Source: Rhynchosporium graminicola
Lineage: Eukaryota; Ascomycota; Leotiomycetes; Helotiales; Ploettnerulaceae
Length of the DNA stretch: 64,000 nt
Direction: 5' to 3'
NCBI GenBank assembly: GCA_900074885.1
Contig: FJUW01000033.1
Span: 432,556-496,555, forward strand
Shown here: positions 1 through 12,185 of the stretch, one piece after another
How the letters are laid out: each line of letters begins with the position of its first letter
How positions within the stretch are numbered: the stretch's first letter is position 1
Translations under genes and position numbers: made by a program
The notes under the pieces: model-generated
Seen by the model: the letters and a program-made list of their open reading frames with translations, nothing else
What the model was told of the DNA's origin: nothing
Database searches by the model: none

Positions 1-1370
1 TAAGTATAAAGAAGACCTTATAACTACTAGTATTATAATACTAGTAGTACGGAATCGCTTTAACTATTAACTAGTACTACTATAACTATTATACTTACTA
101 ACGAATTCAAGTGCCGCGCGATAAGAAACCGGGCCTCCTCTAACCTCTGCTTATACTATTATATCTATAGGAATATATTATAGTCGACTACTATAGCTTT
201 AATTACGATAAATATAGCTATAATAACGTTCTCGTATTTATCGACTATTTTAGTAAATAAGTAATTAGTATTCTATACCGAAAGACCTCTAATACGCGCG
301 ACCTTATAAAGCTTTACTTATACTATATATACTACTATTTCGGAGCTCTATTAATAATTACCTCTAATAGAGGGCCTTAATTCGTTTCCTGTTTTTAGAC
401 TATAGTTATTATGATTCTCAGTACTAAAAGATAGCTTTCTATAGTAGACTACTTATAAATAGATAGCTAAATAGAGATCTATAACTAATATCTCTAACGC
501 AGATTACGACCTTTTATCTCTTACTATTAAGATAACTAATCGGAATTCTTACTTATTATAAACTACGCCTAGATAACTTTTCCTTACGAATCCCTTAGAG
601 GTCTCTTACCCTTTAAAGTTATTTATAGATATATACCTCGCGTTAATTAGAATTAGAAAGACTTACTTAACTCTATTACACTTACTAATAAGTTAAATAC
701 TTAGTAAGCTCTAGATTACGCTAATTATCTGCACGACGCTTAAACTACCGCTTAATTAAGCCTCTAACGTATATAAGCTAAGATATCCTAATCCTATAAT
801 CGCTTACGCTATAAAGTCGACTTTACTATAGATAACCTTATCTAGCTAGATATACGCTACTTTACAAGTACTTAACCTAGTAAAAAACTCGACTTCCTAA
901 CTAACAGACTCTTCTATATAATTAAAAAGGTCGGAAGCTCTTATTATCTAGAGCTCCCTACTAGTATGAAATTATATAACGTATTCCCTACTACTAAGCT
1001 ACAGAAGTATCTAAATAACCCTTTACTAGGATAAACCTTATTACTACTACTACTTATTAATATTACTAGTAATAATAAATAGGAGATCGAAGATATACTT
1101 ACGTGCCGTAAGCAGCGCAATAGCCTCTTATACCGAGTTTCCTAGTTAAATCAAGATATCGATCTTATATAGTATAACGCTATAGACGTTAAATACGCTC
1201 CTGCTAAGCTATAATAATTCCACCTTAATAACCTAACGTAAGCTAGACCTCCTGCTAAACTACCTGATTAGCTGAAAGCTTTCTATAATAGAATTAATAA
1301 TTACGACTACCTTAATAGTAATAAGGAAATAGACTAACGCTCGAGGGCGAGCTTTTTTCGGAGGGGGGAG
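1..1370 (+). mobile_element. RIP-degraded Ty3/Gypsy chromovirus pol 3' end (integrase and chromodomain)
   Basis: No intact gene. Reading through stops on the + strand recovers the 3' part of a Gypsy polyprotein. Around 350-395 there is an integrase-like stretch resembling 'SDRGPQFVS.FW', with Gln and Trp codons now TAA/TAG. Around 840-1010 is the integrase tail ending in a 'P.SMK.HNVF' type motif. At about 1075-1350 there is a chromodomain-like segment ('WEIEDIL', 'YRVSW', then 'APAKLQQFH') followed by the usual basic 'SRASFFRRGE' end. The integrase and chromodomain parts are in different frames, so indels are present as well as point changes. CpA is almost absent while TpA abounds, which is the RIP signature. 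The element continues to the left beyond the window. Confidence 0.8.
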
Positions 1371-1659
1371 TAGTATAATAACTAGTTAGGTTTAGAGGTT
1401 TCTCCCTATTAGTAGAAACACTTACTACTAAGCGAGATTACACGAGTAGAGTTTAGGGGCTCCTTTTCATATATATACTTCCTTTCTCTCTCTACTTCTT
1501 CACTCCTTAGTTGTAGATTCTCAAGTGATTCTTACTACTTCATATTCATACTAATATGAGATCTTATTACTCATGTAGTTTTAAGACCTTTCTAGAGTAA
1601 GCGTCATACCTACTTGTTTATTCTTACTTGTATACCGCCTTGAGTCTTGTGTCGTTACA
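1371..1659 (+). repeat. Probable Gypsy 3' LTR
   Basis: The chromodomain end is followed by a purine-rich run (GGAGGGGGGAG at about 1360-1370), a typical polypurine tract. The next ~289 bases start TAGTATAATAAC (RIP form of a TGT.. end) and finish TGTCGTTACA, matching TG..CA LTR termini. They contain a TATA-like CATATATATAC at about 1468. No second copy was available to fix the ends, so the boundaries are inferred. Confidence 0.5.
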
Positions 1660-3150
1660 CTAGAATAGAAGAAGGCTATTATTAAGGAGTACTAATCTCT
1701 TAAAGAGAAGTCGACTTAGAAGACTATAAGTCGCTCTGATATGCTAAAAGGGTATAGAGTACTAAGTTCTTATCTAGTTTTCAAGACTAAGAGAGATATA
1801 GATAGTAAAATCGATAAATATAAGGTTAGATTTATAGTCTAAGGTTATATATAACGATTTAGTCACGATTATAATTAGATATATACCGGAGTCTATAAAT
1901 CTTCTACTTAGAAGATAAGCTTAGTAGTTGCAGCGGAGTACGACTTAGAAGTCGAATAGTTTAATATAGTAATAGTATTCTTATATAGTAAAGCTGATAC
2001 CCTGATATATATTAAATTGCTACTATTTTATAGATAATTTAGGCGTAGACTTATAGACGAGGAATATATACTCTTGCTAAAGGCTCCATACGATCTGAAG
2101 TAGTCTCTACGCCTCTAGCAAGAGATACTACGTAAGGAGTTCCGTATTATCGACTTTATACCTTTATAAACTGATAATTATATATATATTAACTAAGAAA
2201 CTAGAATAATTATTATTACTTATATCGACGATTTTCTAGTTATCTTAAAGGCTAGACTAGCTCTTAAAGAGCTTAAGAAGAAGATTCTTATTATATTCGA
2301 TATTCTATTAGCTAGACTAGCTAAATACTTCCTTAGCGTTAGAATTATACGTAACAGAGAGAAGAAGACGATTTCTCTTTACTAAGATACATATATCGAT
2401 AAGATATTAGATCGATTTGGAATAACTAATTATAAGAGTGCTAATACGCCTTTTGCTACTAGTTCAGAGGTTTCTATAGTTAAATTCAAGGGAGTAGCTA
2501 CTCTATAAGAAATCAAGCTATATTAATAGCTTTATAGTAGTCTATAGTACCTAGCTTATACTCGCTGGGATATACTATACTACTACTCTATACTATTATA
2601 ATTTCTGATAAATCTATTACCTTAATACCTTGCGAGCGCTAAGAGAGTACTTACGTACCTATAAGGTACGAAATACTACGCTACGACTTACAGAGGAGAT
2701 ATTACTAATAGAGATAAGATGAAATTAAGAGGTTTCTGCGACTCTAATTAGGCCGGTAACCGAATTAATAGAGTATTATATACCGGAGTCTATTTCTTCC
2801 TTATAGGAGGTGTTTTCTCAGCTATTTCAAAGCGATAGACTACTATAGCTCTTGCCTCTACGGAAGCAGAGTATATAGCTATATACGCATTTACTAGAGA
2901 AGAATAATAGATAAGCAAAGTACTAAAGGAGCTAGGCTATAATAAGCCAGACTCTAGGAGTATAGAGATATAGTGCGATAATCAGGGAGCTTTATCTCTA
3001 TCGGAGAACCCTGAATTATACTAGCATACTAAGTATATTAATATCAAATTCTACTACTTTCACTAAGAGGTCGCTAGAGGTTATTTAGACCCTTAGTATA
3101 TACTCTCAAAAGAGAACGCGGCAGATAGTTTCACTAAACTACTTAGCTTA
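1651..3150 (+). mobile_element. RIP-degraded Ty1/Copia reverse transcriptase-RNase H remnant
   Basis: One frame (codons starting at 1651, 1768, 3121) reads as Copia pol if TAA/TAG are taken as former CAA/CAG/TGG. It shows the RT opening ('EYQSLKEK...VFKTKRDIDSKIDKYK'), 'QFNIVIVFLY' for the 'FLYG' region, 'YIDDFLVI' for the YVDD catalytic box, and the RNase H end 'ADSFTKLLSL' at 3121-3150. The frame is kept over 1.5 kb, so decay was mainly C-to-T/G-to-A changes rather than indels. Gag, protease and integrase are missing on the 5' side, where the Gypsy LTR abuts, so this is a truncated copy. Confidence 0.85.
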
Positions 3151-3211
3151 TAAGACCTTAAGGCCTTTATAATAATACTGAATATAACTATTTTATACCT
3201 AGAATAAGGGG

Positions 3212-3550
3212 TATAGATATTAATTAGGAAGACTAATTATCTTAAAGGAATTACGGAACCTGTAGTTTATCTAGTTCACATGATATTAAGGTATAGTTCT
3301 AGTCTCCAGGGGTATTACTATATATACGCATACGATAGTATAATCGACTAATTATAGAAGAAATTAGATTACTTATACCTATAGAAGTTACTAACTTAGT
3401 AGTATCTCTATAGAGGGGTATATTGCGAGGATATGGGTCTTGGTATAGATTAGGTGACTATAGTCACGTGCATAGTCCGTGCGGATATTCCTAGATAATA
3501 CCTTTAGTCAACTCTCTATAGTAATTAGTACTATAATGCAACTAATAACA
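3212..3550 (+). repeat. Probable Copia 3' LTR
   Basis: Immediately after the RNase H end and a short G-rich run (AATAAGGGG) the sequence starts TATAGATATTAATTAGG, which looks like a RIP-altered TGT.. LTR start. It holds a TATATATAC motif near 3330 and ends ACTAATAACA at 3550. Base composition becomes normal near 3430. The ends are inferred from position and terminal bases only. Confidence 0.4.
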
Positions 3551-4712
3551 TTCAACTACTCTATGCCTTACTCTGAAGATCAACGTAACCTTGCCATAAT
3601 TATCAAAAAGTAGAGCTTTCAGCTATAAGAACTTATTTGATTAACATAAGATTACTTCAAGGCATGTCCATAGCACTCGCCTATTTAGGGGTATATCTCG
3701 AAGCCTGATTCTAGGCGTAGCGATGATATATATAGTATTGAATGTTGAAAGTCTAGATAAGATCTATGTAACTTAGATATCGCTGGATATAATACGAGAG
3801 TTCCAAACTGAGTTCAGTTCAGTTTCAGGTAGATTTTCATTTCGGCGTTCATTCGATTATAGACCTGTGAAGTATCTTGTCGCTAATCAACCTTATTTTA
3901 AAAGCAACCTTGTTTCTCTTGCTTTCCTATGCTGCCCACGGAGTACTCGCTAAGGACGAGATGAGGGCAAATATCTCTCGGGCGAAGCGATTTCGGACTT
4001 TGTAGTATATCAATAATTGAATATTTCAAAGCTTTCAAAAGGGTAAGTGATTAAAGGTGATAACTTCGAGTAATGATCGGAGATATTGTTGTGACCTACG
4101 TATCGACTTACGACCTTGAAACATAGCTGGCCATTTCTCGTTCTGCTGAAAACGAATTTTCCCAGCATCGTAAAGGCCGCAGTTGTCCTTTGCTCAGAAG
4201 TTCCACGTTTTCCCTATGTTTTCACTGACTCGTGTGAGCTAGAGCTCCCCGCATTATTGAATAATGGGCGGCTAAAGACTTACGCCGAGAATGCTAAGCA
4301 TTCACGACATGTGAACGGAATATTCATACGCTTCGCCTAGGACATTGCCATTGAATTGTAATTCCTATACGTCCTATCAATTCAAAGTTGCTTTCTGCTG
4401 AAACAAATTCGAAAAATTTCCTGATTCCCGATACTTCTTGCTCCCTGACTGTAGTTTTTCGAGTAAAGCACAAATCTCAAGATTGTTATCTTCTAGCTGC
4501 GTCTGATTTTGTCGACAGCAGACTCTCAGAAAGGTCCGAATCAAGCTTTCTTTCAATGGCTACAAAACGGCACTACACTCCAATTGTCGTTTTTGTTGGG
4601 TGGACGTGTTCCCGGTTCAATTTGACATAGCGTTCCTGTCGGCTTTGAACAAGTCTTGGGAAAATCTACTGACTTGAAACGACGTTCAAGACATATCTTG
4701 TAGCAGTTCAAG
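3551..4712. other. Intergenic, no gene seen
   Basis: Normal base composition, unlike the retroelement block to the left. Open frames are short and start without ATG or show no recognisable protein. It holds the promoter of the dehydrogenase gene at 4713; I saw no full-length quinate-activator palindrome in it. Confidence 0.6.
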
Positions 4713-5823
4713 ATGCCACAATCACTAGGACATACTCAACCTCCCTCACAAGAACAAACGCAAACACCACCTCCAGAACCATCAATATCCCACCTCGACA
4801 AAGTATTCTACCTCTTCGGCAATCCAATAGCACACTCCCTCTCGCCTCTCCTACACTCCACAGTCTACGCCTCACTAAAGCTAAATTATGCATATCTCCT
4901 TTACGAGACTCCCTCAATAAGCGCCTGTCTTGCCCTCACCAAGTCCCCAAACTTTCAAGGCGCAGCCGTAACGATGCCCCACAAAGTAGCCATAATACCT
5001 CATCTTGATGTCCTCACACCGGAAGGATTAGCTATTGGCGCGATCAACACAATCTTCCTCCGCGCGGCACTAGATGGCCGTCGTCTCCTCTGCGGGACTA
5101 ACACAGATTGTATCGGGATCCGGGAAGCAATTCTACAGAACACAAGTCCGGTACAATCAGCCGGTATGAAAGGTCACCCAGGAATGATTATTGGAGGAGG
5201 AGGAACATGTCGTGCGGCTGTTTACGCACTTAGGACTTTCATCGGCTGTGAAGAGATATATCTCATCAACAGAGATAAATCCGAAGTCGATGCCGTGATC
5301 GCGGAATGTGCGGCGAAAGGATTCGGTGATAAGCTTCGGTACGTGGCGTCTATCGAGGAAGCAGAGAAGCTAGCTGCGCCGAGAGTGATGGTCAGCGCTA
5401 TCCCTGACTTCGAGCCGAAGAGTGAGGACGAGATCAGAGCGAGGTGCATTGTGGAAATGATTCTGGGTAAGAGTGAGAAAGGGGCACTTCTAGAAATGTG
5501 CTATCATCCGAATCCGGATACAGCGATCGCGAGACTTGCAGAGAAGAGCGGGTGGAACGTCATTGGTGGGATTGAGGCTATGATTGTACGTATTGCGGAA
5601 GCCCCCTTTCCCTCCTTTCAATGTTGTGGAATTTTTTGAGACATCATATATGATTTCTATTTTCCTACAACGCAAATCTATCAATAGGCAAACGCTAACC
5701 TCCTATGCGTAGTGGCAAGGTTTGGAGCAGGACAAGATTTGGTTGAGGAGGAAGGCGAGTTCTTTGCCGGTGAAAGAAGTCAGGAGGGTCTTTGCTCTCA
5801 AGGAGACTAAAGCTCGTCTATAA
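4713..5823 (+). CDS. Quinate/shikimate 5-dehydrogenase (QutB/Qa-3 type)
   Basis: Predicted NAD(P)-dependent oxidation of quinate (or shikimate) to the 3-dehydro compound, the first step of quinate catabolism; cytosolic. Exons 4713-5585 and 5713-5823, one intron (donor GTACGT, branch GCTAAC, acceptor GCGTAG), 327 residues, close to the ~320-330 of fungal quinate dehydrogenases. The substrate-binding 'NPIAHSLSP' lies at 37-45, 'VTMPHK' with the catalytic Lys at 91, the 'TNTD' Asp at 132, and the Rossmann glycines 'GGGGT' at 161-165. After the intron the protein ends in the family's 'WQGLEQ' helix. It sits at the edge of the cluster that also holds QutG-, QutA- and QutR-like genes, which favours a catabolic role over biosynthesis (the latter being done by the pentafunctional AROM protein). 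Quinate versus shikimate preference cannot be read from sequence. Confidence 0.85.
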
Positions 5824-6250
5824 GTGGACGCGGAGATGTTGAGAAACTCACGAATCACGTTTCTCAAGCTGCATATGATATGAGGCGTTGTTGGGCTTAC
5901 ATCACTATTGATTGTAATTCTAAGCGAATTCACGACAGAGGTCATTCCGGAGGCAAAGTTATCAGAATTTTACATGACTTGGAAATGTCACTTTGCGTAA
6001 CTTGCAAAATTTTTTTGCGACTTTGGTGCTGGCTGTAATTGATGCCCCGTAGGAGGTTGCTCTAAATCTGTAAATATGTCGGAAGACTATACCTAGCTGG
6101 GCAGGTTTTTGCTTGCCCGAAGACGAATTTCTATAACCTTTTTGTAATCGCCTCATCATGTACAAATGAGTCTTGCCACAAAGCAGGCACTAAATTCTAC
6201 TCACATCTTCTCCGTCACAAGATTCATGACTCTAGTCGTATGCTACATAT
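5824..6250. other. Convergent intergenic spacer
   Basis: Lies between the 3' ends of the dehydrogenase (+) and the monophosphatase-like gene (-). No coding signal recognised. Confidence 0.6.
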
Positions 6251-7686
6251 TCAAGCTCCAGGCCTCGAATAGTCCAAACTATCAACCCTCTTCCATGTCT
6301 CCCTTACCACCCTCTCCTGGGCCTGCCTACCGGTCTCTCCCTCCGTATCACCAGCCGGCCTTATCGCCAAGTAGAGACGACTTCCTAGCTTGACCTCCTC
6401 AACAGGATCAGTTTCTGGATTCTTTGGAGGATTCGCAGAAGTGATCAAGCCACCTGCCTCGCGTAAAATGCATATTCCAGCCGCGACATCCCTATGGAAA
6501 GGATTCAGTTAATGACTCGCCTAGAGAAACTACGATAAGATAGAAAGAGATGAAAGAGTTGACACACCATTCCCAGCAACCTCCCTCCCACCAGATGTCG
6601 AAAGCGCCGCTTGCAACATACGCCAGATCTAGCGTCGCACTATATAATCATAAATCAGTCTCTATTAGAATTCGCATAATCTAACTCATGTCTCTCAACA
6701 GTAGAAGAAACTTCTGCTCTCCACTCAAGGACAAAATAACTCACCTCCCCAAACTTCTCACTCCATGAACCATCCCGCCCTTTCCATCCCGACCCCCAAT
6801 CTCCGCCGCCATATTCATAAAACTCCCAATCTTCCTCCTCATATTCCCACCCTCCACATCCCTCCTATCCTTTCCCCACTCACAACTGAAAATACAACCC
6901 TTTGGCGCCTCTTTCCCGAGAACCTGTTTCGGGTTATTGACATACGGTAATGCTCGTCGTGGTTTAGTAACATGGGCATCATCTTGGAAAGCGCCGTGGC
7001 CAGTTAGAGCTGAGTAGGTGGTATCGAGCATTGGTTGATAGATGATGCCGACTACAGGCTGGTGGTCGAGACAGAACGCGATGGAAACGCAGAACATGGG
7101 GAAGAGATGTGTATAGTTTACTGTTCCGTCGAGGGGGTCGACTATCCATGTTGGTGAAGCGGTCACGAGGTAGTCTTTGGATGAGCCACTGCTGTACGTT
7201 TCTTCGCCGATGAACCTAGAAATATGTCAACAATTCTCTCTGTATAGTTGGAGAGTGCTCGCATAATACGAGGATGGCCGGATACCCAAGTTCTACTTTC
7301 AATATCGAATCCCGCGAACTTTACAGCACAATATAGTACTCAAATCAAAACAAGATGAGAACAGACCTACTTATGATCCGGGAACCTGCCAAAAATTTCC
7401 TCCTTGACAAAAGCCTCAACATCTGCAGTCCAACATGTGATCAGCTCAATATATCATTTCATGCTTTCCTTTTCCACAAGCATCTCGCTCACTCACCTAA
7501 ATCCGTCTGAGTCACAATATCGACAGCATTCATTTTCTCCAACTGCGGACCCGATTCCCTCCCACTCTGAGCACCACATCTCTTTTCCACGCCCTCGAGC
7601 AAGATTTTGCCTGCTCTACGGCCGAGATCTAGCGCAAATGTGTAGATCTCTTGGAGTTCGGCGTCGGGCATTGTTATGAGAGACAT
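6251..7686 (-). CDS. Inositol-monophosphatase family protein (QutG type)
   Basis: Member of the lithium-sensitive, metal-dependent phosphatase family. Fungal quinate clusters carry such a gene (qutG/qa-x) whose exact substrate is not known. Exons on the minus strand: 7686-7497, 7422-7371, 7215-6745, 6639-6568, 6491-6251; 341 residues, near the ~330 of QutG. The metal-binding motifs are complete: 'GEE' at 84-86, 'DPLDGT' at 107-112 and 'WDVAAG' from 262. All four introns have GT..AG ends and join frames without a stop. It is in tandem with the activator gene (545 bases downstream of it, same strand), so it has its own promoter. The motifs predict an active phosphatase; the quinate role is by cluster membership. 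Confidence 0.85.
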
Positions 7687-8231
7687 AATCAGTCGGTTGT
7701 CTCTATATGAGCATGTGCTTGGATTTGGACTGAGTCCTGCAGCTTTGCGAATGTGCTCAGGTACTTTGGTTTGGAATGTTCTGTTACCCGATTGTAAACG
7801 TCAATAGCCGCAATCTGGGGGCCAGGGGAAAGTCCTCTGCCGCCGTATTAAAGCATATTATGACGATCGCGAGCTTATATCATTGTCAAGCTACTGATCT
7901 AAGTCACTCAGTCGATAAGGGAGCGAGGGGAGCACTTCTAAATCATATATTGTGTCAATGTCATAGAATCTGAACATTTCAGCAGCTGGTGGCCTTTCCA
8001 AAACGATCAACTCAGCTTTAGAGCTGACCCTTCGATTAATCAGCTGTGAGTCTGCAGACCCTCCCATGACGTAGACAAGCCTATTGTGGTTATAATATTC
8101 TTTGCTCAAGTATAGTAGGAAGGTATCTTTAGAGTATATATATGTCCATGAAATATGCCATTTCTACTGGGCCCACCTGATCATCTACACCCAATGATAT
8201 CCAGTACATTAACAAAACTGAAGTGTCAAGT
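7687..8231. other. Intergenic, promoter of the monophosphatase-like gene
   Basis: Between two minus-strand genes. Contains the 3' flank of the activator gene and the upstream region of the QutG-type gene. No gene or full activator palindrome seen. Confidence 0.55.
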
Positions 8232-11200
8232 TCATCCACCACCCCTTTGATCATCTGCCGCACTAAGTGCCTGTAATATCTGACCCACTTCAATACCCTC
8301 ATTCTCATCCGCCATAACGCCATCAACACCCGCAAACCCACCCGGCATCTGATCCATTGAGTGTCCCAAGCCTGAACCGTCGAAGAAATTGTTCGTTTCA
8401 GCGTTGGAATTAGCGACCAGCTGTTGAAAAATTGTGTTCGGATGAAGAGGATCTGGTTCCTGGCAGAAGGCATAAAAATCTTGATTCATGTTATCCGAGT
8501 CAGTGAAACCGAGGTTCATGAGACTCTGATCCCAATTGCCTGCCCTATGTGGATGTTAGGTATATCATGATGCTCATAGAGAAAGACCCATATTGGTATG
8601 TTGGAGGAGGGGGTTTCAAAACAGTAGTTGGGTAGAGCCTAGAGCCAAAAATCGAATTCATCGAAGAAGCGAAGAGTACAAGGAATTTTTATACGACGAG
8701 AAAAGTGACACGAACCATTCGGTGGCATCAAGCCGCATTAACTCATTGAACATCGGATCCAACTCAACCTCCGTAGAGCTCATTGTCAACGATTGATGAA
8801 GTTGGGGAATGGAAGGTTGATTGATAGTAAAGGGAGCCTGTGGCGCCATGATTCCCGGCGGCTTAACAGCAGCCTGACGACGATGTTGCTGATTTGATGG
8901 ATGCCGTTTTGCAGATCCAATGGTTGCATGAACATCTTCGTAAATGCTGCGGGGGTTCTGGGGTAACCCGTGACCTGTTGATGATGATCCGAATAATGGG
9001 CGGCTAGCTTGTAAATGGGATACATCTGAATGGACAGACATGTTGTATTAGTCGAAATTCTCCAAGGAAAGCATGAAAGAGTAGTGTATCGTATGTGCTA
9101 TATTCACAATACTACTTACCCGGAGATTGTTGAGCTTCAGCCGGTGCTCGAGAGTTGTGAGGGCTGAAAGGATCAAATGCATCATAGCTTGCCAAACTCC
9201 GAGGCGTATTTCTTGACATGGAAGTGTCACTTTCTTGATCCATGATCAAGTCAAAAGCCGCCTGGCTCCTGCTTCTAGGGGCTTGAATCGTCGATCGATA
9301 CGCTGCAGACGACTTGAACATCTCAAAGACGGGCCTGGGAGGGAGTCAATCGTGGCTCCAAATTCGACAATCATGGACAAACAAGAGATACAAGGTAACC
9401 CCCTTGAATTTCTCGATGGAAATCAAGGTGGAGTGCACTTACCATACTGATTTCATCGTATCAAGGCAACGATCCAGACTTCGTTTCCAATCATCAAGAC
9501 CGATATGTGTACTTTCAATGCTACTATGTACCGCATGCACGATGTCATATGCTGATTTAACAAAGTATTCATAAGTTGGTGGGACGATGGGAAGACTGAA
9601 TGCGTTCAAGTGCTGACTCAGAAGGTCGACAGTGTGGCAAGCTGATTGAGTACATGGCTCTAAATTGACTGGCACGTTTCCATGATTGCTGGAGAGCAGC
9701 TGTGACCTGGCTAGCGTGGTGAAATACACATTGTGCAAATGGTACTGGTGTGGCAGTAAGGACAAGCCCTCTTCACTACCTCTGGCCATTGAGTCGAAAA
9801 ACAATGGTGGAGATTGAGCTTGACTCCAAACATGAAGTCTCCGCAGAAGAACAGTACTAAGATGAATAGTGCTGGCCCCGTCAGAGCAGCAGCACGCATC
9901 ATTCAGAATCTGAAGAACTTGAATGAGCCGGTTGAACGTACTTAATATTGATGCTGGCAGGCGTGGATTTCCTAAGCTACTCCTCCGAACTGTGATGCAG
10001 TCCGTCCATGGATCCCATTCTTCAAGCCCATCTTCATCCAGGAGTCCAACAAGGTCCGCGTCTAACGCTCGCAAGTGTGGCCGTCGATTTAATCGAGCTG
10101 CAATGAGGGTTTCTAAGGCGAAGCATCCCAGGAAGACATGTTTGAATCTAGACTTGGCCCTTGATTGATCTGAGGGTCGATCTAATTGCAGCTCAATTGC
10201 AGATCTCACAGCTTGGCCTATCAACGACCAGGCCCGGGCGAAATGACCCATGCCGATATTTGCAAGACTGAGAATCAGCAGCGCCTGAACATGACCTGGA
10301 TTCTGTCAGTTTTGCATCTCAAGAGAAAGCGCGCGAGAGTCATCGGATATGGGCAGTCACTTGGTGCCACATCCTGCGAAATGAAGGACACTGCGAAATA
10401 ACGAGTGACTTTGACACCTGTGTGCGACAGGAGAAGTAGGGCTCACCAAGCTCTATATTTCCATCTTCATTTGGAACGAGTGACCTAGCTTGAGCATACA
10501 TCCGTTCTGCTCTCCAGATTACGTCTCCAATGGCTCCAGGTGCGCAAAAAATATCATTGATCGCTCTACACTGAAATTTTGCATATGCTATCGCTGCCCA
10601 TAGAACAGCGTTCTCACCAGATCCTGCTCTACTAGGTGTTAGTTTCGAGCGTCTAGTGATTTTTTTGCATTGCGCTTCATAATTACTAATTGGCCATTGA
10701 ACAGACGCCTCGTCACCTCGACTCATGACATTATGTCCATTCACGTTGGAGAAGAAGAATCTTGCCGAGTGACTTACGATGCGCTATCCCCTTTCATTTG
10801 CGAGTATTGATATGAGGTTTTCAGAAGATCGTGCTTCTCGACAATGGGAAACCACGAATGGGTGTACGAAAAGTAGATATCCAAGAGATGCCAGGTCTCA
10901 GAAGGTAGGTCGGGAAGTGCATCAGCGCCTGCAGCTGGATTTCCATTCGATGGTGCAGCATGGGCTGGAGCATGGGCTGGATTAGGGCTGAGGACGGATT
11001 CGTATTCTCGAGGTAGAAAACTGGGCTAGAAAAACCTTAACATGCATTTTCCAAAGACCCAGCTTCTCATACATACGTCAATGTCCGAAGCATTTGGCGG
11101 TGTTTGGTGATCGTTCTGTGTCATAAGATTAGGCACACGTTCAGACCATGTAGCACTTGGATAGTCCGGGTCCGCCTGAGACCTGGAAGTGTCGTTTTCC

Positions 11201-12185
11201 TGAAGTGCATTTCTCTGAACAGACTTTCGTCCATGGTCATCGGATGTCATTCGTTTTCTCTTCAGTTCAGTAGGCTCTTGTGAAGAAAGGAGTTTCTCCA
11301 GCTCGCGTGAGATGGTTGACTTTCTCCATATGTCCACCAATGCGTCGGAATTGGTTTCATTATTCCAGGTAGCAAGAGGGCTCTCTTTGCCTAATGGGAG
11401 AAGATTAGTCGAGGACCATATAATAAAACTCTATGTATGCCGTGGCTTGAAGGTGTGTTCGCTACTTCATATAGCCCGTACAAATTGTAAACACTATGCA
11501 GTAGAAGCAATCAAGGAAAGTTTCCTAAAGTCCATGCATCCCAAAATTCAGGTATTCCGGAGACTTCGACACTCCAAAGTGAAAGCAAGAAAATTTGAAA
11601 CTGAGAGTGGCTTACTTTCTTCATCACCAGCCAGAGCCGAGAGAATTTTGTCTCCGATTGCATCAACATCGCGGATAGTCAATCCCCATAACTTCTCAAG
11701 ACCTCGAACGTATCCCTCAGGCAATCCTCTCTTCTTCACATTGGCGTCATAAGTGCATTCGCGGTCATTTGATATACATGTTGAGCAGGCCTATTACAAG
11801 TACGCTTGTTAGCATGTTTAGGTATAGCTCTTGGTTTTTCTAATCCTTCCAGGTTCCTTTAGTAGCATCCCCACATCACATACAAGAGCTCTGCGCTCTG
11901 CGTTTCGGTCCGCACATATATCTCCCGTCTATTACTTGAAGTTTTGTGTAGCAGAAACGGAATTTTTGTCCAGCACCCGAAGACATGAGATCTCGATTGC
12001 TTTCTTACCGGCTTCTTCCCGTCGCATTTATCCTTCCGACTCCTGCACTTGTCGCATGCCTGGGAAACGCGTTTCCTTGGCCCGCCGTGCTTGGATGATT
12101 TCTTTTTCAGTTCCTCTCCTTCTATTCCTGCCTTCTCGTTGTTCTCGCCTAGAGGCCCATCACCCATCCGGGCTTGTTCTGCCAT
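8232..12185 (-). CDS. Zn2Cys6 transcription factor, probable quinate pathway activator (QutA/Qa-1F type)
   Basis: Nuclear activator expected to switch on quinate genes. Nine exons: 12185-12009, 11790-11616, 11390-11077, 11025-10778, 10631-10447, 10295-9443, 9334-9120, 9025-8716, 8544-8232; 929 residues, longer than the ~820 of QutA/Qa-1F. The binuclear cluster has Cys at 44, 47, 54, 61, 64 and 71 (CX2CX6CX6CX2CX6C), split by the first intron, followed by 'KKRGLPEGY', close to the segment after the QutA cluster. The fungal-specific regulatory domain starts near 267 ('WHLLDIYFSY'). I chose the ATG at 12185, just before a basic lead-in to the cluster; the frame is open further upstream but with low-complexity-like residues. 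It is divergent from the repressor gene. Family is certain; quinate specificity rests on the cluster and the linker. Donor of exon 8 (GTTCGT) is weak. Confidence 0.8.

Noticed and set aside
1..100. Possible telomere or subtelomere at the left end
   Set aside because: No TTAGGG repeats; the sequence is RIP-affected retroelement.
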